Shown here piece after piece: positions 8,298 through 12,918 of a stretch of 12,918 nt of DNA (position 1 is its first letter; the number at the start of each line of letters is the position of its first letter). The notes beneath the pieces are model-generated. The model was given only the letters and a program-made list of their open reading frames with translations, was not told the DNA's origin and did no database searches. Where the stretch lies: positions 3,115 through 16,032 of the forward strand of contig PMST01000572.1 in NCBI GenBank assembly GCA_003168295.1, given 5' to 3'. The stretch comes from Actinomycetota bacterium. GTDB lineage: Bacteria > Actinomycetota > Actinomycetes > Streptosporangiales > Streptosporangiaceae. Made by a program: the position numbers and the translations under genes.

Positions 8298-9239
8298 TTA
8301 GACCAGGCAGACGATCAGCAGGATCAGGGCGGGGATGAGGATGGCGGCGAGCGCGGACCGGCTCCAGGTGCTCTTGAGCGGCTCGAGCCATCCGGTGGGC
8401 CCGAGCATTCCAGCGGCCGCGCCGATAGGAGTGGTGTCGGTGGCCGGGGTCGCGGCGGCGATCTGGGCGGTGCTGGTGGCCCAGACGGTCTCGGCTTGAG
8501 CAGCGGTGGCGCGCGCGCTGAGCAGGCGGACGATCTTTTCCGCTTCGGCTTCGGCGGTGGAGGCGGGGGGGCTGGTCGTGCCGCCGTCGAGCATTCCGCC
8601 GCCGTAGAGCATTCCGCCGCCGTAGAGCGGGCCGCGGCCGGAGGGCGCGCCGAAGGACGAACGGCGGGGGCGGGAGCCGCGGCGCGCCTTCGCATCCGCG
8701 CTGAACTGGCGCCGGCGCGAGTAGTGCACGGCCCAGGAGCTGATGATTTTGGTGTGCTTGCCGGGGCTGCCCGGTGCCCAGTCACAGTGCACCCGGAGCA
8801 GATCGGCCAGATCCACCTTGGTCACGCCCGCCCACCCGATCCGGTGATCGCACAGCGGGTTCCTGACCGTTATGCCGGCGTCATCGGCGATGATGCGGGG
8901 CCGCTGCGCCGTGACGTAGGCGAAGCCGGTGGCCAGCAGCAGCAGGGCCGCCGCGACCGCGGAGATATGGTCGTGGCCCTGCACGGCCAGGTCGACCCAG
9001 TTGGCCGCGGCGAACAGCAGCCACACCACCCAGACGACCAGGGCGGTCGTCGAACGGAACGTCTGTACCGTGCTGTCAGCGCCGCCTCGGTTGCGGCCGC
9101 GTTTCCGGCCGCCCGCGGCGGCCAGGCCTGGAGCGGTCCCGGACTGAGCGTCTGGAGGAATGCCGCTCCAGGGCGAGCCGCCTGAGGAGGAGGATGAGCC
9201 GCCTGACGAGGGGTTACCTGACGGCTGGTTAGCTGACAT
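8298..9239 (-). CDS. PH-domain membrane protein (Cfp6-like, bPH_6 type)
   Basis: A 313-residue protein. A Ser/Gly/Pro-rich cytosolic start (1-60) leads to two membrane helices (about 65-86 and 92-111) and then a bacterial PH-like core, RPRIIADDAGITVRNPL (113-129) with the conserved Trp in IGWAGVTKV (134-142), as in the family that includes the mycobacterial low-molecular-weight antigen Cfp6. The second half is a low-complexity linker with a doubled LYGGGM motif (205-216), an Ala/Glu-rich helix (228-260) and a final hydrophobic anchor (295-313) ending at the C-terminus. Cfp6-type proteins are about half this length, so the linker and C-terminal anchor are additions. The function is unknown. 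The ATG at 9239 is chosen with weak support (AGGC upstream); a GTG at 9272 would add 11 residues. It sits between genes that are adjacent in M. tuberculosis, so it may be a later arrival. Confidence 0.82.
   Translation of the reverse strand: MSANQPSGNPSSGGSSSSSGGSPWSGIPPDAQSGTAPGLAAAGGRKRGRNRGGADSTVQTFRSTTALVVWVVWLLFAAANWVDLAVQGHDHISAVAAALLLLATGFAYVTAQRPRIIADDAGITVRNPLCDHRIGWAGVTKVDLADLLRVHCDWAPGSPGKHTKIISSWAVHYSRRRQFSADAKARRGSRPRRSSFGAPSGRGPLYGGGMLYGGGMLDGGTTSPPASTAEAEAEKIVRLLSARATAAQAETVWATSTAQIAAATPATDTTPIGAAAGMLGPTGWLEPLKSTWSRSALAAILIPALILLIVCLV
8589..8624 (-). repeat. Exact 18-bp tandem duplication in the PH-domain gene
   Basis: Two identical 18-base units, GAGCATTCCGCCGCCGTA on plus (8589-8606 and 8607-8624), encode the doubled LYGGGM motif. 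The identity at third codon positions suggests a recent slippage duplication. Confidence 0.85.
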
Positions 9240-9405
9240 GCTGCCTGACTGCCATGCTGCCGCGCTTTCCACGATGAGGCCGCCGGGTGGGCGGACTCAT
9301 CTAGAGTAACGGCCGCATAGCAGTGCAGCCAGACGGTGCGGGCCGGTGCGGTGCGGGCTGGGTGGGGGGTGGGTCGGTGTGGGGTGGCGGGCGGTGCGGG
9401 GCGGG
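9240..9405. other. Intergenic region with G-quadruplex-type sequence
   Basis: This gap lies between the amidohydrolase stop and the PH-domain gene start, both on minus. The plus strand at 9333-9406 is almost continuous G runs; 9355-9373 reads G3-N2-G3-N1-G6-N1-G3, a textbook quadruplex pattern. The C-rich minus-strand transcript would pass through it, so it could affect the operon's 3' end. A possible -10 box on minus (TACTCT, 9302-9307) precedes the PH-domain gene. Confidence 0.5.
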
Positions 9406-10668
9406 TTAGGGGCCGGTGACGCCGGGGAGGGGCTGGGCGACGATGGCGCCGTCGTCCCATAGGGCGGTGATGGCCGTGGCTGCCATGACCCGGACGCCGA
9501 CGCCGATGGCGCGCTCGTCGACGTCGAATGTCGGCTGGTGCAGGTCGTAGGACGCGGTCGAGCCGGGTACCCGGGTGCCGAGCCGGGCCAGCGCGCCGGG
9601 GACGGACTCGAGGTACCAGGCAAAGTCCTCGCCGCCGAGGCTCTGCGCCGTCTGCACGACCGAGCCCGCGCCCAGCACGCCGAGTGCCGCGGCGGAGATC
9701 ATGGCCGTACTGGCCTGGTCGTTGACCGTGGGCGGCACGTAGCGCTGATAGCTGAACTCGGCGTTCAGCCCGTACGCGGAGGCCACCGAGTCGATGAGCC
9801 CCTTGAGCAGGTCGGGCGCCGAGTGCCAGGCCTCGTCGTCCAGGCAGCGGACGGTCCCTTCCACGACCCCGCTGTCGGGGATGGCGTTGGCCGCGGTCCC
9901 CGCGCTGACGCGGCCCCAGACCACGCTGAGGCTGGACCGCGGGTCGACCCGGCGGGACAGCGCCGCGGGCACCTCAGTGATGATCTTGCCGAGGCCGTAG
10001 ACCAGGTCCGCGGTCAGGTGCGGCCGGGCGGTATGCCCGCCGGGCCCGGACACCCGGACCTCGATCTTGTCGCAGGCGGCGGTGATCGCACCGGAGCGGA
10101 CGCCGAGCTGGCCGGCGTCGAGCCGAGGGTCGCAGTGCAGGGCGAAGATCCGTCCGACCGAGGCGATGCCGCCCGCCGCGAGCACATCAAGCGCGCCGCC
10201 CGCGGACTCCTCTGCGGGCTGGAAGACCAGCCGGACCCGCCCGGGCAGCAGGCCCGCCGCGGCCTGGCCGGCCAGGAACAGGCCGGCCCCGAGCAGCACC
10301 GCGGTGTGCACGTCGTGGCCGCACGCGTGGCAGGCGCCCGGAACCGTGGAGCGGTAGGGGACGTCCTTCTCGTCCGCCATGGGCAGCGAGTCGATGTCGG
10401 CGCGCAGGGCCACCACGGCCCGTTCGGAAGATTGATTTTGCTCGGGGTAGTTAGGCGGGACGATGTCCACGAGCAGGCCGGTGCCCTTAGGCAAGATCAC
10501 CGGCCGGAGCCCTTCGGCGGCGAGCCGAAGCGCGATCCGGCGGGTGGTCCGGTGCTCGGCGTGGGCGAGCTCGGGGTGCGCGTGCAGGTCGCGGCGGAAT
10601 TCGATCAGCTCGGCCTGGTGTCCGGCGAGGAACACGTCCAGATCCGCGCGCAGGTCATTGCCTGCCAT
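9406..10668 (-). CDS. M20 family amidohydrolase / metallopeptidase (AmiA/AmiB-like)
   Basis: A 420-residue zinc-type hydrolase of the M20 amidohydrolase branch. Visible: the N-terminal RRDLHAHPEL, RADIDSLPM, the metal site CHACGHDVHTA (C116, H118), the paired acids QPAEESAGGA (E153/E154), ALHCDP (H178), the dimerisation-domain SGPGGHTARP, LGGEDFAWY and the last ligand in DLHQPTF (H377). The family removes acyl groups from amino acids or cleaves small amides; the substrate here is unknown. M. tuberculosis carries a related amidohydrolase (AmiA1) next to the Rv3304 gene. The start overlaps the end of the carboxylate-amine ligase gene on the same strand, so the two are translationally coupled. 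I chose the ATG at 10668 (MAGNDL); an ATG at 10683 would add MVVVV but has its G-run directly abutting it. All ligands are present, so the enzyme should be active. Confidence 0.93.
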   Translation of the reverse strand: MAGNDLRADLDVFLAGHQAELIEFRRDLHAHPELAHAEHRTTRRIALRLAAEGLRPVILPKGTGLLVDIVPPNYPEQNQSSERAVVALRADIDSLPMADEKDVPYRSTVPGACHACGHDVHTAVLLGAGLFLAGQAAAGLLPGRVRLVFQPAEESAGGALDVLAAGGIASVGRIFALHCDPRLDAGQLGVRSGAITAACDKIEVRVSGPGGHTARPHLTADLVYGLGKIITEVPAALSRRVDPRSSLSVVWGRVSAGTAANAIPDSGVVEGTVRCLDDEAWHSAPDLLKGLIDSVASAYGLNAEFSYQRYVPPTVNDQASTAMISAAALGVLGAGSVVQTAQSLGGEDFAWYLESVPGALARLGTRVPGSTASYDLHQPTFDVDERAIGVGVRVMAATAITALWDDGAIVAQPLPGVTGP

Positions 10669-11824
10669 GACCACCACCACCATCCCCCAGCCAGAACCTG
10701 TCCTGCTCGAACTCGCTCACCAGCGCGTCCACCACGCTGATGAGGTCCCCGGTGCGAGCGTAGACGGCCCGCTGCCGTTCATAAGAGGCGCCGTGCTCGA
10801 GCACGTCGCGGGCCACGGAAAGCTCGTCGGAGCAGCCGAGCCTGGCCGCTACCGGCTCGAGCTCGGCGATCAGCTCGTACAGCTGGTCGCGCAGCGGCGC
10901 CGTAGCGCCGGTCTCGTCAGTGATCACGATCGCGTCCAGCCCGTACCGCGTTGCGCGCCACTTGTTGTCCTTGACTACCCACGACGAGGGGGCGGGCAGC
11001 GTGTAGCCGCGGTCCAGCTGGAAATCGAACAGCTGGACCAGGCACTGCGAGAGCGCCGCGACCATGCCCACTTCGCGTAGCGTCGGCACCCCGTCGAACA
11101 TGCGGATCTCGACGGTCCCGAAGTCCGGGTGCGGCCGGATGTCCCACCAGACCTCCTTAATGCTGCGGATCGTCCCCGCACGCAGCAAAGTCTCCATGTA
11201 ATCCTCGAACTGTTTCCAGTCCGCCAGCCGGTGCGGCGTCCCCGCCGTCGGCAGCGCGCCGAATGTCACCGACCTGCTCGAAGCAAGTCCGGTGTCGTAC
11301 CCGCACCAGAACGGGCTCGACGCGGTAATTGCGAGAAAGTGCGGAAGATAGGCGGCCAGAGCATTGACGATCGGAATCGCCTTGCTTCCGTCACGAATCC
11401 CCACATGAACATGCACGCCGAAGGTCTGAACCCGGCGGGCAAGCCATTGCATTTGCTCGACAAGCTCCGCGTAGCGCTGATTAGGCGCCATCGTCGCGTC
11501 GCGCCAGTCGCTCACCGGGTGAGTCCCCGCGCATGCCAGTAGGATACCGTGATCCGCCGTCATCCGCTGGAGTTCTGCGATCGTCTCGGCGAGGTCATCT
11601 TTCGCCTCGGCCACCGTGCTGCAAATGCCCGTAACCAGCTCGAGCGTCGACTGCATCAGCTCATGTCGGATTCGCGGGTGCTCGCCGGTATCGTCAATCA
11701 CGGGCAGCGAGTCGAGCAGCTTGCCGGCTTCCTGGCGAAGAAGCTTAGTCTTGGCGTCGATAAGCTGTACCTCCCATTCGACGCCAAGGGTTGCACCACG
11801 AGAAGGATTCCACTCGATAGCCAA
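10655..11824 (-). CDS. GCS2/YbdK-type carboxylate-amine ligase (glutamate-cysteine ligase family)
   Basis: A 389-residue protein of the GCS2 family: TLGVEWEVQLID near the N-terminus (acidic metal-binding residues), RIRHELMQSTLELVTG, AGTHPVSDW, QRYAEL, the His-rich strand FGVHVHVGI, WWDIRPHPDFGTVEIRMFD and NKWRATRYGLDA. Members form an amide between glutamate and an amino compound using ATP; some make gamma-glutamylcysteine, while many YbdK-type proteins have no proven substrate. The TTG at 11824 is chosen because GGAGG lies seven bases upstream and the product starts just before the conserved GVEWE block. The end overlaps the amidohydrolase start by 14 bases, the last codons (GDGGGGHGRQ) coming from a GGT-repeat tract, which points to a two-gene operon: a ligase next to an amide hydrolase. 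Promoter-like inverted repeats lie directly upstream (11840-11873). Part of the 5' half (11281-11460, about 58% GC in sampled lines) is poorer in GC than the neighbours. Confidence 0.9.
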   Translation of the reverse strand: MAIEWNPSRGATLGVEWEVQLIDAKTKLLRQEAGKLLDSLPVIDDTGEHPRIRHELMQSTLELVTGICSTVAEAKDDLAETIAELQRMTADHGILLACAGTHPVSDWRDATMAPNQRYAELVEQMQWLARRVQTFGVHVHVGIRDGSKAIPIVNALAAYLPHFLAITASSPFWCGYDTGLASSRSVTFGALPTAGTPHRLADWKQFEDYMETLLRAGTIRSIKEVWWDIRPHPDFGTVEIRMFDGVPTLREVGMVAALSQCLVQLFDFQLDRGYTLPAPSSWVVKDNKWRATRYGLDAIVITDETGATAPLRDQLYELIAELEPVAARLGCSDELSVARDVLEHGASYERQRAVYARTGDLISVVDALVSEFEQDRFWLGDGGGGHGRQ

Positions 11825-11831
11825 TATTCAG

Positions 11832-11836
11832 CCTCC
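11832..11836 (-). promoter_or_regulatory. Ribosome binding site deciding the TTG start of the ligase gene
   Basis: GGAGG on the minus strand, seven bases before the TTG at 11824. No ATG or GTG is available between it and the conserved N-terminal block. Confidence 0.75.
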
Positions 11837-11839
11837 GTG

Positions 11840-11873
11840 CCCGAAATTGTTAAACTTGTCAAATTCTTTCGGG
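11840..11873. promoter_or_regulatory. Nested AT-rich inverted repeats upstream of the ligase gene
   Basis: CCCGAAA (11840-11846) pairs with TTTCGGG (11867-11873). Between them lies a 16-bp half-matching palindrome of form TTGNNAANNTTNNCAA (11847-11862). The site is immediately upstream of the ribosome site, in the most AT-rich stretch of the right half, and overlaps the end of the mutase remnant. TTGACA occurs on minus at 11862-11857, but there is no -10 box at the right distance. An operator is the best guess. Confidence 0.4.
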
Positions 11874-12306
11874 CTGGTAGTCGCCCCATACGTCTCGCAA
11901 CGCGTCGCAAACCTCACCAAGAGTCGACCCGAAGCGGGTAAAGCAGGTTCCCGGCGCCTTCCGCCGTTGATTTGAAGGCGGATAGCGAGCGGCCGACCGC
12001 GGTATCGTCCCTTTGCTTTCGCAGGGAGGCCAGCCGGGCCGCCCGTTCGGCTTCCGGGGCTGGGTCGAATCGCGGCGGCCGATAGGGCTGCTCGCCGTCG
12101 GCGGTGAACCTGTTCACCCCGACGATGACCCGACCAGCCGCGTACGGCCGCATCGCCGGCGGGCGGTCGGCATACACCCGTGGATACATTCCGCGAGTAA
12201 ACGGATACCTCCCCGGCCTGCCGAGCCTGCGATCCGGGCGAAAGTCCGTAAGCTTGCCGTCGTAGACGGGATCGAGGGGAAGCCCTGACTCAGACGTTCG
12301 CTCCAT
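11859..12306 (-). pseudogene. Methylmalonyl-CoA mutase large-subunit remnant (internally deleted and frameshifted)
   Basis: The ATG at 12306 opens a 130-codon frame. Its first ~57 residues (MERTSESGLPLDPVYDG, GRPGRYPFTRGMYPRVY, MRPYAA) are the N-terminus of the acyl-CoA/methylmalonyl-CoA mutase large subunit. It then jumps at about 12133-12141, in frame, to GRVIVGVNRF, FDPAPEAERAARLASLR and AGNLLYPLR, which in intact proteins lie near the end of the substrate-binding chain. Intact chains run some 390 residues between these points (the barrel and most of the active site), and all of that is gone. After LYPLR the frame stops at 11914-11916, but the neighbouring frame continues GEVCDALRDVWGDYQPERI to a TGA at 11859, the normal family C-terminus, so a second small deletion with frameshift removed the EALRARATV-type segment. 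It cannot be a working mutase. Family assignment rests on several matched blocks; sizes of the losses are from memory of the family. Confidence 0.88.
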
Positions 12307-12351
12307 GTGGACAGGTTACTTCGGGGTGACCTCGCGACTCATGTTCAGACC

Positions 12352-12358
12352 GGGGAGG
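12352..12358 (+). promoter_or_regulatory. Ribosome binding site of the carboxypeptidase gene
   Basis: GGGGAGG ends three bases before the ATG at 12362. The spacing is short, so the in-frame ATG at 12341 (adding MFRPGRL, with extra arginines for the signal peptide) remains possible. Confidence 0.45.
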
Positions 12359-12361
12359 CTC

Positions 12362-12918
12362 ATGCCGGACTGGCTCATCGCGCGGGCCGCGCTCGCCGTC
12401 GCGGCGGCCGGCCTCGCGGTCGCTGCGGCCGCGGCTCCTGCCGCGGAGGCGGCCACCGCGGGGACCATCGGGGGGGCTCAGCTGGCCGGCCGCGGCGTGA
12501 TCGTCAACTACGGGTCGAGCGGGGCCCCTAAGCTGCCGGGGGTGAAGGCGTCGGCGTTCGTCATCGCCGACGCTGGCACCGGTCAGGTGCTCGCGGCCAA
12601 GGACCCGCACGGATGGTACCGGCCGGCCAGCACGCTCAAGGTGCTCACCGCGGTCTCGCTGATCCCGCTGCTCAACCCGAACGCCACCGTGGTCGCGAGC
12701 AAGCAGGCCACCTCGGTTTCGCCGGACGTGGTCGGCCTGATCGCCGGGCACGCTTACAAGATCTCTGACCTGTTCACCGCGCTGCTGACGATCTCCGCCA
12801 ACGACGCCGCGGTGGCGCTGACTCAGGCCACCGGGTCGTTCGGTAAGGGCATGGCGCTGATCAACGCGGAGGCGCGGCACCTGCAGGCCGACGACACCGT
12901 GGCCGTCGAGCCCAACGG
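12362..12918 (+). CDS. Exported D-alanyl-D-alanine carboxypeptidase-type serine enzyme (3' end missing)
   Basis: The frame is open from the ATG at 12362 to the window edge (185 codons), so the C-terminal part, including the KTG motif, is off the window. Residues 1-31 look like a signal peptide: a short start with Arg, an Ala/Leu/Val core and an AEA-type cleavage region. The mature part carries AFVIADAGTGQVLAAKDP, then RPASTLKVLTAV with the SxxK active-site pair S90/K93, and LLTISANDAAVAL with the SxN motif at 145-147. These are the first two of the three motifs of penicillin-binding-protein-type D,D-carboxypeptidases (peptidase S11), which trim the terminal D-Ala of peptidoglycan outside the membrane. 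The Gly/Pro stretch at 37-60 is a spacer. The gene is divergent from the mutase remnant, with only 55 bases between start codons. Confidence 0.9.
   Translation, partial: MPDWLIARAALAVAAAGLAVAAAAAPAAEAATAGTIGGAQLAGRGVIVNYGSSGAPKLPGVKASAFVIADAGTGQVLAAKDPHGWYRPASTLKVLTAVSLIPLLNPNATVVASKQATSVSPDVVGLIAGHAYKISDLFTALLTISANDAAVALTQATGSFGKGMALINAEARHLQADDTVAVEPN

Noticed and set aside
9538..10740. A 400-codon plus-strand open frame
   Set aside because: It is the antisense of the M20 hydrolase, whose metal ligands are all intact on minus; the plus frame has a biased Gly/Arg/Asp composition and no family.
11914..12306. A genuine small gene of 130 codons
   Set aside because: Both halves match separate parts of the mutase large subunit and the missing C-terminus is readable in the next frame, which fits a decayed gene better.
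12290..12880. A 196-codon minus-strand frame
   Set aside because: It is antisense to the SxxK/SxN carboxypeptidase gene and has no recognisable content.

Overview
The window looks like chromosomal DNA of a high-GC Gram-positive bacterium (Actinomycetota). Reading frames have strongly G/C-biased third positions, starts are often GTG or TTG, and the recognisable families are actinobacterial: a two-domain acyl-CoA carboxylase alpha chain, DUF5313, an LpdA-type flavoprotein and a bacterial PH-domain membrane protein. The genus cannot be fixed by reading alone. No tRNA, rRNA, CRISPR array, insertion sequence or phage gene was seen.

Left part (1-2852): a membrane-anchored PAS-GGDEF-EAL cyclic-di-GMP protein on the minus strand is cut by the left edge. 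It is followed by a 459-base non-coding stretch with a 9-bp-arm inverted repeat and a short hairpin abutting the start codon. Middle-left (2853-5924): accA (biotin carboxylase plus biotin carrier domain) with an unusual GC-palindromic linker, and a close-following DUF5313 membrane gene, both on plus. Facing them is an NmrA-type NAD(P)-binding gene on minus, broken by a one-base frameshift inside its Rossmann glycine motif.

Middle (6095-10668): lpdA on minus, a divergent gamma-glutamylcyclotransferase-like gene with a leaderless-type promoter, a PH-domain membrane gene on minus and an M20 amidohydrolase on minus. From memory, lpdA, the cyclotransferase and the amidohydrolase are also neighbours in Mycobacterium tuberculosis (Rv3303c-Rv3304-Rv3305c), so this is probably an old actinobacterial block into which the PH-domain gene has been placed.

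Right part (10655-12918): a GCS2/YbdK-type carboxylate-amine ligase overlaps the amidohydrolase start and forms an operon with it. Just upstream lies a remnant of a methylmalonyl-CoA mutase large subunit, which keeps its first ~57 codons and its C-terminal end but has lost about 390 codons between them. Divergent from it, an exported D-alanyl-D-alanine carboxypeptidase-type serine enzyme runs off the right edge.

No clearly new multi-gene system is visible. The most interesting signals are two decayed genes (the mutase remnant and the frameshifted NmrA gene), GC-rich palindromic segments carried in frame inside two otherwise conserved proteins, departures from family motifs (GSDEF for GGDEF, Asp for the cyclotransferase Glu, Tyr for His in LpdA), and several unassigned inverted repeats.
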